From Treponema sp. (GTDB lineage Bacteria; Spirochaetota; Spirochaetia; Treponematales; Breznakiellaceae): DNA of 49,513 nucleotides. Below the pieces are notes generated by a model. That model saw only the letters and a program-made list of their open reading frames with translations, had not been told where the DNA came from and did not search any database. A program made the position numbers and the translations under genes. The stretch is from contig JAIRLU010000119.1 in the NCBI GenBank assembly GCA_031259215.1, forward strand, positions 1-49,513, given 5' to 3'. Positions 21,051 to 30,040 of the stretch are shown here, piece by piece. Position 1 is the first letter of the stretch; every line of letters starts with the position of its first letter.

Positions 21051-23036
21051 CTAATTTCCTAATTTCATAACAGTCCGCTCTTTGACCGTTGGTTTTTTGA
21101 CTGCATACACCTCGAAGGTATCGCCCAGATGAAACATACGGCTTATCCAGAGGAATAAACCGTATACCCTACGGTTTTTTTTCCGGGCTTCACCCAAAAA
21201 CCTGCCTACCAGGGGAAACCGTTCCGGATGATGGCCGGAAATAACTACCTTTTTAACGTGAAACCCAAAACGTTTGAGCATGCTCCCGGTCCGAGCGGGC
21301 TGCCACAGGGTCCAATGATCCGGCGGACTTTGTTCCAGGAAACGTTGGAAGGACTTGCGGCCTGATATACCCGTGGCAGACGGGGTTGAAAAGGCCAATA
21401 CCCCACCGGGTTTGAGGAGTCGGTACAGTTCGGTCAGTACCGCTCCAGGTCTTTCAAAATGTTCCAGCACATACCAAAGGGAGATGAGGTCAAACCCCGC
21501 GGCCCCTACTTCCTCAGGTACCGGAGTTTCCGGGAAAAACCCTCGGAAGGCCGGAAGGTGCAGTTCCTCCCGCACATACCGGACTGCATCTTCTGCGGGG
21601 TCCATGCCAAAAGGCAAAAACCCTTCTTCCCGGGCAGCCACCAGGAAAGGGCCATAGGCACAGCCTATATCCAGGAGCCGAGCTTGGGTCTTGGAAGGAT
21701 CTGCTCCCCCGCTTCTTCGGGACCGGTAGAGGATCTGCTTACCATAACGAAGCCGTTTTTTTCCATACTGTACCAGATTCGGAAAATCTTCCAGGTAGGT
21801 TTTGCCGTATTGCTGCTTATAAAAGGAAAAAAAATAATCCCCCTCATATTCGATGGGAGGCAACGTGGAACGGAGGAGGTACACCACACCGCAGCGCCGA
21901 CACCGCCGGTAGGTCCGATCCAGGAATCGGGCGCAGACCGGATCCTGAGCAGGGAGCGTACCGCCGCAGACAGGACAGGCTGCAGGTACCCGGAGGGTAT
22001 AGCTCTTTACCAACTCCCCCAGCCCAGGGGAGGAAGTACCTGCATCCCCTGGCGGATGCAGCCCGTAACGCACCCGTAGCCGCTCACAGCGATCCCCCAA
22101 CGCGTTAAGGGCTTCATCGTTGATCTGAAGAAATTTCCGGTTCTTGGGATGCTGCCTATCAAGCACCGCCGTATAAAGGATGCGTCGTAAACGGCGCGCT
22201 CCTTTTTCCCCCATACCCCCTGACATAAACCCCGTATGGACCGCGAGTTTTTCGTGATAGGTACCAGGGGATAGAAGCAGTACCGGCACCCGGGCCGCAA
22301 GGCTTTCAAAGGCCGTGAGGCCAAAATGGGTAATCACCAGATCATAGTAGGCAAGCTGTTCTCGGAGTTCTGCCATGCCTTCTACAACCTGGATTCCTGC
22401 GGCCGTGAGGACTGCCCTATGCCGTTCCTTTATGTCGGCCCTATGAAACCCGCCGAATAGGGCGGTAATCTCTGTTTGGCCTGGTACCTGCAAGGCAAGG
22501 CAAGTCGGAAGCGTAAGCCCTCCAGGATCTTCAGCGCCGAAACTCACCAGGATCTTCAGGGGACCTCTCCGGGGAGCAGCAAAGGAAGGCCGCCGGTTTT
22601 TCGGCAGCGGGAGGAGGCTTGGGGCGAGGATGTTGGGAGGAACCCGGCCCGGAGGACCAGGAAGCAGATCCAAGAGAAAATCAAAGCGGTCCCGCTGCGG
22701 TCCGCCTTCATCAATACCAATAAGGGGAGCTAAGGCCCCCCATTGGGCGCATTCTTCAGGGGCGGTTCTGAAACGATCCAGGATAATACATGCCCAGCGC
22801 CGTTTCCTGATACTTTCCGTATCCCCTATAAGCCAAGAGGCTGCAATCCTTGCTTCTTGCGTCATAACCAGGGAACTATGCACCAAAACATCCTGGGGTT
22901 CAAGCTCAGGAATATAGAGATACGCCTCCTCTTTCAGGGAACGGAGGGACCGGACCAGAACCAGGGATCGGACCAGATGCCCTCCCCCACGGCCTTTTTC
23001 AAAGGTGGAAACCACCAGGAGGGGGCCCTGCATCAT
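21051..23036 (-). CDS. SpsG/PseG-like glycosyltransferase-fold domain fused to a zinc-ribbon SAM methyltransferase
   Basis: N-terminus GRGGGHLVRSLVLVRSL..ILVSFGAEDPGG..ADIKERHRAVL..YYDLVITHFGLTAFESLAARVPVLLL; middle CPVCG...CRRCGVVY; C-terminus LLDIGCAYGPFLVAAREEGF..DLISLWYVLEHFERPGAVLTELYRLLKPGGVLAFSTPS. Confidence 0.85.
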   Translation of the reverse strand: MMQGPLLVVSTFEKGRGGGHLVRSLVLVRSLRSLKEEAYLYIPELEPQDVLVHSSLVMTQEARIAASWLIGDTESIRKRRWACIILDRFRTAPEECAQWGALAPLIGIDEGGPQRDRFDFLLDLLPGPPGRVPPNILAPSLLPLPKNRRPSFAAPRRGPLKILVSFGAEDPGGLTLPTCLALQVPGQTEITALFGGFHRADIKERHRAVLTAAGIQVVEGMAELREQLAYYDLVITHFGLTAFESLAARVPVLLLSPGTYHEKLAVHTGFMSGGMGEKGARRLRRILYTAVLDRQHPKNRKFLQINDEALNALGDRCERLRVRYGLHPPGDAGTSSPGLGELVKSYTLRVPAACPVCGGTLPAQDPVCARFLDRTYRRCRRCGVVYLLRSTLPPIEYEGDYFFSFYKQQYGKTYLEDFPNLVQYGKKRLRYGKQILYRSRRSGGADPSKTQARLLDIGCAYGPFLVAAREEGFLPFGMDPAEDAVRYVREELHLPAFRGFFPETPVPEEVGAAGFDLISLWYVLEHFERPGAVLTELYRLLKPGGVLAFSTPSATGISGRKSFQRFLEQSPPDHWTLWQPARTGSMLKRFGFHVKKVVISGHHPERFPLVGRFLGEARKKNRRVYGLFLWISRMFHLGDTFEVYAVKKPTVKERTVMKLGN

Positions 23037-23734
23037 GGCAGTGCACCGGTTAAAAGTTTGCCGCCCCTGCGGTATGCCGCGATGATGGTCTCTCCCTGAA
23101 AACGCTCCTCTCCATACGCTGCCAGAACCTCGAACAAGACCTGGGCTCGCCGGTAATCTTCCGGGGTATCAAGGCTTATCCGCAAGGAGGGAGCCTGCCA
23201 TATTAGTGGAGCCAAGGGCCGGTGGAGCTGAAACAGCTCAGGATGGGTATATACATAGGGACACACATGTTCCCGTTCAGCCGGGAGGGAAGCATCCCGT
23301 TCAGCCCGGAGCAGGGCTTCGGCAGCTACCGATTCCACCCCTGCCCCATAGGGCAGCCCGCTATAACCGGCATAATCAGCCTTGAGGCTCACCGCTTCCT
23401 GGTTGAGGGTATTCGCCGCATCCACAAACACAAAGGGATTGTCCCCGGTGGCTCGGATAAGGCGGTCTATGCCAAAACGGCGTACTGCGGCGCAATACCG
23501 GCCCAGTACGTCTTCCTTAGATCCTACTACCAGGTCAAAGCCCGCTTGTTCTGCCCAGGGACCAAAGGCTCCAACACAGTCCTCGGGACAGGCAAGCACA
23601 TACCGATCACACCACACCCCTTTGAGGGCCTCCATGACCAGCAGGATCAGCGGCTTTCCTCCCAGCGGTAGGAGGGCTTTTCCCGGAAGGCGGGTCGAGT
23701 CAAGCCGCGCCTGAAGTATCACCGCGGTCATCAT
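23033..23734 (-). CDS. SpsF-like cytidylyltransferase family protein
   Basis: MTAVILQARLDSTRLPGKALLPLGGKPLI..EDVLGRYCAAVRRFGIDRLIRATGDNPFV is the CMP-sugar synthetase (SpsF) signature. Confidence 0.88.
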   Translation of the reverse strand: MMTAVILQARLDSTRLPGKALLPLGGKPLILLVMEALKGVWCDRYVLACPEDCVGAFGPWAEQAGFDLVVGSKEDVLGRYCAAVRRFGIDRLIRATGDNPFVFVDAANTLNQEAVSLKADYAGYSGLPYGAGVESVAAEALLRAERDASLPAEREHVCPYVYTHPELFQLHRPLAPLIWQAPSLRISLDTPEDYRRAQVLFEVLAAYGEERFQGETIIAAYRRGGKLLTGALP

Positions 23735-24855
23735 TCCAAGGGACCTGACCCTTCCGTACGTTCCGGTTCACCTTTCGGATGTTCAAACTTGAGCACTTCC
23801 ATTCCTGTGGTTTCCGTTCTTCCTTCTTCTATTATCCGGGTATGATCCTCGGTTAGTTCGCCCATATCCTCCCAAAGCTCGGTTATGGCCCGGGCATCAC
23901 TGCGGAACCGGTACCGGTTCGTCTTTACCCATTGACGTCCCTGGGAAAAATCATCCCATGCCGCCAAAAGGGTCCTCCCACTCCGCCAAAAATACCGGGG
24001 GAAAGACCGAAGCGGAATCGTGGCAGAATCCCCTCGGAAAACCGGAGCCAGATTCTTGAGATAAAAACGCCGGTAACTTTCATCGGCCGTACTATCCTCA
24101 GGAGGGGTTTCTCCGTCATAGGAAAGGCGGATAAGCTGGGTGGCGCCAATCTGTTCTCCCCAGAGATAGGCCCGGAATCCAAAATCCATCAGTTGCCAAT
24201 GGGTGCTTTTTAAGGTACTGTCAAAGCCTCCCAGTCGGATAAACCGGGTCCGGTCATAGATACCGACGCCATCAAAGGGATACAGAGAGGGCTGTCCTTC
24301 TTTAGCAGGGGTAAAGAAGAGGGGTTTGACCGTGGCACGGAACACTGCCGGCGCGATGAGGGTGGGCAGGGTTTCAAAATGGGAATTTTGAATCAAAGGG
24401 ACCGTGCAAAGGCGTTTATACTGGCTTTTTTGCCCTTCTCCCTTGTACAATTCTTCCTTACCCAGCCGAAGCCGTTCCTCCATTCGGGAAGCTCCGCCGC
24501 TATGGAGGATCCGCAGATCGTTCCGTAATACAAAAAAAAGGGGGCTCGAGAGTTCCGATGCGGCCAGATTGATCTGTTCCCCAATACTGACCGCTTCCTT
24601 TAACAAAATAAACCGAACCTGCGGAAAAAGCCCTGAGAGTTCTTCCACATCGTACCGTTCCTGGGGGCCTTCCATGGAGATGATATAATCAAATCCAATC
24701 TTTTCCAGTTCCTGAAAACGGGTACGCCGAGGATACCGGCCTCCGCCTCTGCCCAGAAGCACCGCGGAAAGCCCTGTAGAAGCTCTCCGTTCCGTACCCC
24801 CTACGGCAGTATATGAAGGCAGGGTGTCGTTAAAAGTTGTAGGTATAGTATTCAT
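23731..24855 (-). CDS. Glycosyltransferase (GT-A-like) family protein
   Basis: GLFPQVRFILLKEAVSIGEQINLAASELSSPLFFVLRNDLRIL; DGVGIYDRTRFIRLGGFDSTLKSTHWQLMDFGFRAYLWG. Start at ATG 24855 (GGGG upstream) preferred over the ORF track start at 25029. Confidence 0.6.
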   Translation of the reverse strand: MNTIPTTFNDTLPSYTAVGGTERRASTGLSAVLLGRGGGRYPRRTRFQELEKIGFDYIISMEGPQERYDVEELSGLFPQVRFILLKEAVSIGEQINLAASELSSPLFFVLRNDLRILHSGGASRMEERLRLGKEELYKGEGQKSQYKRLCTVPLIQNSHFETLPTLIAPAVFRATVKPLFFTPAKEGQPSLYPFDGVGIYDRTRFIRLGGFDSTLKSTHWQLMDFGFRAYLWGEQIGATQLIRLSYDGETPPEDSTADESYRRFYLKNLAPVFRGDSATIPLRSFPRYFWRSGRTLLAAWDDFSQGRQWVKTNRYRFRSDARAITELWEDMGELTEDHTRIIEEGRTETTGMEVLKFEHPKGEPERTEGSGPLE

Positions 24856-26383
24856 CACACCCCGCGCATATTCCCGTGTAAGCCGGTATACACTGTTCTC
24901 GATAGAGCAGTGTACCCCGGGACCAGATGGTTTCCAGGGGATCCGAAAAAACATTGCCCCAGATCCCTTTTTCCGATGCGCCGGTGAGGGCCGCGAGATC
25001 TTCCCTGCAGCAGGGAACGGTTCCGTCAAGGAGTATCACCATATCCCGCAGGAGGTGCCAACAGGGCTGACGTTTTACCGGCGAGAGATCCGCTGCCCCC
25101 AAGGCAGGTAGGACCCCGCAAAAAGGATCGTATTTTTGAATAATGATACGCGCCCCCGCTTCTTTCCAGGAGCGATAGAATTGTTCAATATCATCTTCAA
25201 AGCCTTTGACTCTGACTGCCTGTACATAGGCGTCCTGGGGAAATAAGCGGATCAGGGTTTTGGCATTTGCCAGGGCCTCCGCATACCCAGGCCCCCGAAT
25301 TTCCCGGTACCGTGCCGGATTCTGGGCATCCAGGGCAAGTATCCAGGAAACCGGCGCCATTCCATTACGCCGGGGTGGGGCTTTTTGGGCTTCCGCTGCA
25401 AGTTGCTCCAACTCATCGGTTTTCCAGCCCAGCCCAGCAGTTTCAACAATGAGGGATAGTTCAGGCTGGGAGAGGACCCGGCGAATAAGGTCCAGCTTTT
25501 CCGGGTGCAGGCTTAGTTCCCCCCAGAGAGAAAGATCGATCACCCCATCCCCGGCAAAGGGGATGATACGGGCGAGGAGATCTTCAAACCGATCCTTTTC
25601 TAGGAAGTCGGTTCTTTGGGTAAGATCCCGTGAACCCTGAAATCGTGGATACGGACAAAGGGTACAGCGCTGGGGACAAGGGCCGGCTACCTGAATACTA
25701 AAGAAATTGGGAAGCGTCCGCAGGAGTTCAGGTTTTTCGGTAATAAGGATTTCCGCATCCTGGGCCCTGGAAAAACCTGCTTCCGCAAACCGGGTCAAAA
25801 GGAGGAGGTTTCGCTTGGAATCTGCCGTAAGGCTCAGGCGGTGGCACCGGAGATCCACCGGGGAAAGGACCGTTTCAATATCAAAGGCATTGATATCTTT
25901 TTGTATAACCGAAAACAGGAGATCCCGCTCTACCGGGCCGTCCGCATCTCCCAGGATTTTTGAGAGAAGTCCCCCCATACCTGGAGCGAGAATCTCCGGA
26001 GAAAGTCCGTAGGGCCAGCCATCGGCATAAGAATATTCCGCGGCATACTGGAGATGCCGTTCTGCCAGAGCCGTAGCCAGCTCCGGATCCAAGAAAGGAC
26101 AGTCCGCCCAGGCAAAATAGGTAATATCAAACCCTGCCGATTCCCTCGCGAGGGTATCCAGCAGGAGCTTCTTGGTCCATTGCGCGGCCTGAATCAGCTC
26201 AATACCATGAACTCCATCCGCCCGCCGGATCGGCGTGGTTTGAGTCAAGAGAAGAACTTTACGGGTATCCGGGAACGCAGCCGCCCGTTCCACGGCAAGG
26301 GCAAGGGCACTTTTTTTTGAAAAGACCTGCTCATAAGCCACCTCGGTAAGGCTGCCCCCATATAATACTACCAGGGCATTCAT
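24830..26383 (-). CDS. Radical SAM/SPASM protein with an N-terminal nucleotidyltransferase-like region
   Basis: Cx3Cx2C (GPCPQRCTLCPYPR); C-terminal VILLDGTVPCCREDL...IWGNVFSDPLETIW...CAGCDEYYTYNF; N-terminus MNALVVLYGGSLTEVAYEQVFSKKSALALAVERAAAF. Confidence 0.8.
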   Translation of the reverse strand: MNALVVLYGGSLTEVAYEQVFSKKSALALAVERAAAFPDTRKVLLLTQTTPIRRADGVHGIELIQAAQWTKKLLLDTLARESAGFDITYFAWADCPFLDPELATALAERHLQYAAEYSYADGWPYGLSPEILAPGMGGLLSKILGDADGPVERDLLFSVIQKDINAFDIETVLSPVDLRCHRLSLTADSKRNLLLLTRFAEAGFSRAQDAEILITEKPELLRTLPNFFSIQVAGPCPQRCTLCPYPRFQGSRDLTQRTDFLEKDRFEDLLARIIPFAGDGVIDLSLWGELSLHPEKLDLIRRVLSQPELSLIVETAGLGWKTDELEQLAAEAQKAPPRRNGMAPVSWILALDAQNPARYREIRGPGYAEALANAKTLIRLFPQDAYVQAVRVKGFEDDIEQFYRSWKEAGARIIIQKYDPFCGVLPALGAADLSPVKRQPCWHLLRDMVILLDGTVPCCREDLAALTGASEKGIWGNVFSDPLETIWSRGTLLYREQCIPAYTGICAGCDEYYTYNF

Positions 26384-26481
26384 ACCTTACCAATATCGGC
26401 ATTCTTGATACCTGCCAATAGTGGCTCATTAAGCAACAAAAGGACAAATCAACCCATAATGAGCGTGTTCGATGCACTCCA

Positions 26482-26538
26482 ATAAGGCAAGTTTGAGCAT
26501 TTGGGGTATTTCTCCCCTTCCGCTCACCCTTGCCTTAT
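26482..26538. repeat. 57-nt rod-like imperfect palindrome
   Basis: ATAAGGCAAG-ttt-GAGC-attt-GGGG-tatttct-CCCC-ttcc-GCTC-acc-CTTGCCTTAT, read directly. Confidence 0.7.
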
Positions 26539-26551
26539 ATGAAGGCCTTAC

Positions 26552-27295
26552 TTAGGGAGCCAGTCTAAACAGGCCAAAGGATGCAGCCAGATGTATATCC
26601 GCGGTTTCAGTTACCGATGCGAGATTATCAATCCATGATATCCACCGAGGCTCTTCGCCATCAGTGCTCCAATCAGTACGGAAAAGCCCTACGAGAAAGG
26701 AGGTCTCGTTGTCCTCAGTGAGCAGGCCCAGTTCCCGGAATGATTCCAGTGGAATGACGCCCTCTACGGAATAGCGGCCGTCAAAAATTCTGCCCACCAC
26801 TTGCTGGTCGGTAAAGGCCCAGTCATTATCCTGATCCCGAAGATAATAGACTACCGAATAATCATGCACATGCCCCAATGCATCAATGGAAACCACATAA
26901 TACGGAGGCAGTTCACCCTCCAGGGGCCGGTCTATTTGATGAGAAGCAAAAAACAGATGTACCGCATCTAAACTATCAACTCCTTCTTCATCCTCCACTT
27001 CTTCTGCAGATACGATATCTTCATCTTCAAGGACAAAGGAGAAATAAAAGTTATCTGCATCATGAAAGGCTTTAAATACCGTTGCAGGAGCCACATCTTC
27101 TTCCCAAGGTAGCACAAAATTACCGATAGCCGGTATCCTGTCCCACACTCGCTCGTCCGCAACACCGTCAAGTACGAACACCGCTTCTTCACGATTAACC
27201 ACATCATAGGTTCCCGCGAAAACCGTTCCGACTGCACCGATTAGCACCATAGCTAATACCCATCTTCTTAACATGTAATCGATCCTCCGATACAT
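26552..27295 (-). CDS. Secreted CBM9-like/carbohydrate-binding-type protein
   Basis: Signal peptide; FVLDGVADERVWDRIPAIGNFV...TVFKAFHDADNFYFSFVLEDEDI...; CBM9-like fold pattern. Confidence 0.65.
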   Translation of the reverse strand: MYRRIDYMLRRWVLAMVLIGAVGTVFAGTYDVVNREEAVFVLDGVADERVWDRIPAIGNFVLPWEEDVAPATVFKAFHDADNFYFSFVLEDEDIVSAEEVEDEEGVDSLDAVHLFFASHQIDRPLEGELPPYYVVSIDALGHVHDYSVVYYLRDQDNDWAFTDQQVVGRIFDGRYSVEGVIPLESFRELGLLTEDNETSFLVGLFRTDWSTDGEEPRWISWIDNLASVTETADIHLAASFGLFRLAP

Positions 27296-27460
27296 AATGA
27301 AAATAGCGACTTTTTCAAAATCTTATATCTTGAAAAACCTGCCTGAGTCTAGCATATATTTTTATGAATGACAACCACTTCAACAGGAGACATCTATAGA
27401 GGAGAGGACCTATAAAACTAAAAACCCTTTCAAGAGGTCACATTTTGAAACTGGTTCAAA

Positions 27461-27498
27461 AAAGAAACCGTTCCCTTTGCATCCGGAACGGTTTCTTT
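27461..27498 (-). terminator. Terminator downstream of flaB
   Basis: Perfect 14-bp arms AAAGAAACCGTTCC / GGAACGGTTTCTTT with a 10-nt loop. Confidence 0.8.
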
Positions 27499-27549
27499 CG
27501 CATAGTTGTAAGGTAGTATACCTTAACGGAAGGACTCGATAACCTGAAC

Positions 27550-28410
27550 TTATTGCAGCAATTGGAGAATACCCTGGCTGCGCTGATTAGCCTGAGCCAA
27601 CATAGCCGTACCAGCCTGACTAATGATCTGATTCTTGGTAAAGGAAACCATTTCACTCGCCATGTTGGCGTCCCGGATACGGGATTCAGAGGCTTGCAGG
27701 TTTTCCGCTCCTATATCAATGCCCCGGATCGCCTGTTCTAAGCGGTTCTGGTACGCTCCCAGATCTGCCCGCTGTTTACTGACCCGTTTAAGGGCTTCGT
27801 CGAGGGTTCCCAAAGCCCGATTGGCACTATCCGGATCCCCAAGGGCAAGCAAGGAATCGTCTCCCACATTCCGAACCCCCAAGGCCTTGGCGGTCATAGT
27901 GCTGATAAACACCTGTTCCCGCTGATCCATGTTAGCCCCGATGTGGAGCCACAGCGAAGCAGTAACCACATTTTCACCCCCTTCCCGGGCAAATCGACCG
28001 GTGAGTAGGTTCATCCCATTGAATTGGGCATGGGAAGCAACCCGATCCAATTCGTCGATAAGCGCCGATACTTCGATCTGAATATACGTCCGGTCTTCTT
28101 CCGTATAAATCCCGTTGGAAGACTGGACCGCTAACTCGCGAATCCGCTGTAAGATATCCTGGGTTTCCTGGAGATACCCCTCGGTGGTCTGAATAAACGA
28201 AATTCCATTCTGCGCATTGGCAGATGCCATGTTCAAACCCCGAATTTGACTCCGCAGCTTCTCGGAAACTGCAAGACCCGAAGGATCATCCCCGGATCGG
28301 TTGATCCGCAAACCGCTCGACAATTTTTCAATGTTCTTTTCAAGCGCGGTCTGGGTGGATTTAAGGGACCTATCGGCAAACATAGCACTTATGTTGTGAT
28401 TAATGATCAT
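27550..28410 (-). CDS. flaB: Flagellin FlaB (periplasmic flagellar filament core)
   Basis: [59 protein letters not shown]...; C-terminal [25 protein letters not shown]. Confidence 0.97.
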   Translation of the reverse strand: MIINHNISAMFADRSLKSTQTALEKNIEKLSSGLRINRSGDDPSGLAVSEKLRSQIRGLNMASANAQNGISFIQTTEGYLQETQDILQRIRELAVQSSNGIYTEEDRTYIQIEVSALIDELDRVASHAQFNGMNLLTGRFAREGGENVVTASLWLHIGANMDQREQVFISTMTAKALGVRNVGDDSLLALGDPDSANRALGTLDEALKRVSKQRADLGAYQNRLEQAIRGIDIGAENLQASESRIRDANMASEMVSFTKNQIISQAGTAMLAQANQRSQGILQLLQ

Positions 28411-28417
28411 GCTGTCA

Positions 28418-28483
28418 CTCCTTTGGCTTTTTCGGCGCCTTAGTATTCTTTATTCAGAATTTCAACGCCCCGGCATCCATGCC
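28418..28483 (-). promoter_or_regulatory. flaB leader with candidate CsrA-type sites (loop GGA hairpin and SD)
   Basis: Minus-strand GGCATGGATGCC (28483-28472) can form GGCA-TGGA-TGCC; SD AAGGAG (28423-28418) is about 8 nt before the ATG. Confidence 0.4.
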
Positions 28484-28801
28484 GTCTGCATTATTGTTCG
28501 TAACAAAAAACGTATTTTTTGAAATCTTCAATCTCTCTTTAGTTATATTAAAAAAATGAAGATATCTGAACCTCCTAAACCATGAAAGGGCCCACGATCA
28601 CATGATTTTAGTATAGGTTCATTATTATATCGGATATTGCCGAGAAAGGCTTTAGAGAAAATTTGATCCCACCCAGGGTATGGTATAAAGGTATACGATT
28701 ACAGAGATTTTTTAAAAAGCTGACTTGCGGAGAAACCGCAAGGGTCATAAGTAACCCATGAGAAAAATACAAAAATATACAAATTAAGCCGATATAAAAC
28801 C

Positions 28802-29467
28802 ATGCAGCATCCTATTTGGTTTTTATGTATCCTGATAGCAGGGATATGCTTGTCCTGCGCTACCAGTCCCAAACAGGGGACACCCGAAAGGGCTGTTCCC
28901 CAATCTATGGTTTCAGAAATCCCTCAAGGGAAGGTTCCAGAACTTCCTCCCATACCTCCGATCCCTGAATATATCATGGGACAGGGCCGAACAGCTCCGG
29001 AAAAGCTGGCTTCGTTTTTACTTGCTTCTAATCCCGAAGCAGAAGCGTCTTTTGTAAAGGACTTAGCCGCGATCTATGTGAAAGAAGCGGATATGGAAGG
29101 GGTCAATCATGATGTGGCTTTTGCCCAGATGTGTCTTGAAACCGGATTCCTCCGGTATGGAAACTTGGTAACTCCGGATATGAACAACTTCTGCGGCCTG
29201 GGATCGGTGGGTCCTGGACAGCCTGGGGAGTGGTTCCCAGACCCGCAAACCGGTGTCCGGGCCCAAATCCAGCATCTCAAGGGATACGCCACCGATGCCC
29301 CTCTCAAGCAAGACCTGGTAGATCCTCGCTACCGCTGGGTCCGGTATGGTTCATCTCCGGGAATTAAAGGCCTTGCGGGAACCTGGTCTGCGGATCAGTC
29401 CTATGGGGACAAGATCAAAAATATCTTGGAACGCCTCTATACATTCTCATTTGGGGAAGCGTCTTAA
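28802..29467 (+). CDS. Glucosaminidase-family (FlgJ-like/endo-beta-N-acetylglucosaminidase) lipoprotein
   Basis: Lipobox-like ICLSCATS; VNHDVAFAQMCLETGFLRYGNLVTPDMNNFCGLGSVG..GEWFPDPQTGVRAQIQHLKGYAT; GLAGTWSADQSYGDKIKNIL. Confidence 0.82.
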   Translation: MQHPIWFLCILIAGICLSCATSPKQGTPERAVPQSMVSEIPQGKVPELPPIPPIPEYIMGQGRTAPEKLASFLLASNPEAEASFVKDLAAIYVKEADMEGVNHDVAFAQMCLETGFLRYGNLVTPDMNNFCGLGSVGPGQPGEWFPDPQTGVRAQIQHLKGYATDAPLKQDLVDPRYRWVRYGSSPGIKGLAGTWSADQSYGDKIKNILERLYTFSFGEAS

Positions 29468-29547
29468 AGGAAATTTTTGAAAGACATGGAATTGGAACCG
29501 GGAAGGTACCGATGCCTGAGAACCCTCAGGATCCGCCGCGCCGGTAC

Positions 29548-29772
29548 CTATCGTTCTCGGTAAATAATACGACCCCGGTTTAAATCATAAGGGGAGAGGG
29601 CAATTCGTACCCGGTCACCGGGTACGATACGGATATAATGTTTACGCATCTTACCAGAAAGATGGGCAAGTATCAGGTGTCCATTTTGATTGTTCAGCTC
29701 AACCCTAAACATGGTATTCGGGAGGGCATCTCGGACTATCCCTTCTACTTCAATCGCTTCTTCTTTAGCCAC
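29548..29772 (-). CDS. infA: Translation initiation factor IF-1
   Basis: [74 protein letters not shown]. Confidence 0.97.
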   Translation of the reverse strand: MAKEEAIEVEGIVRDALPNTMFRVELNNQNGHLILAHLSGKMRKHYIRIVPGDRVRIALSPYDLNRGRIIYRER

Positions 29773-29892
29773 AATAACTCCTTGGCACCGTAAAAGAATC
29801 TTAGGACTTGGTCGTTTTCAACCAGGATCTGCATCATGGTTTTTCTAAAAACCTCAGTACTTAAAATTTTAGTTTTTTAGCTTGTTCCTTAT

Positions 29893-29920
29893 ATTATATC
29901 AGAAGGGTAAAAAATGCAAG
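29893..29920 (-). promoter_or_regulatory. Sigma70-like promoter upstream of infA
   Basis: Minus strand CTTGCA, 16-nt spacer, TATAAT. Confidence 0.5.
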
Positions 29921-30040
29921 ATCTGGGGTCAGGTCTCAGGGTAAATTCTGAAAACCCGGCTCGGCGCTTCAGTGGACTACACCTCCCTGGACCGCTATAC
30001 CGCTCCTTCGAGGGTACTTCTTGGGGGGTATTCCCTGGTA

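Noticed and set aside
29505-29548. Inverted repeat GGTACCG...CGGTACC with inner CCTGAG/CTCAGG between the glucosaminidase and infA genes
   Set aside because: Likely an ordinary terminator-like structure at the 3' ends of convergent genes; no distinctive features.
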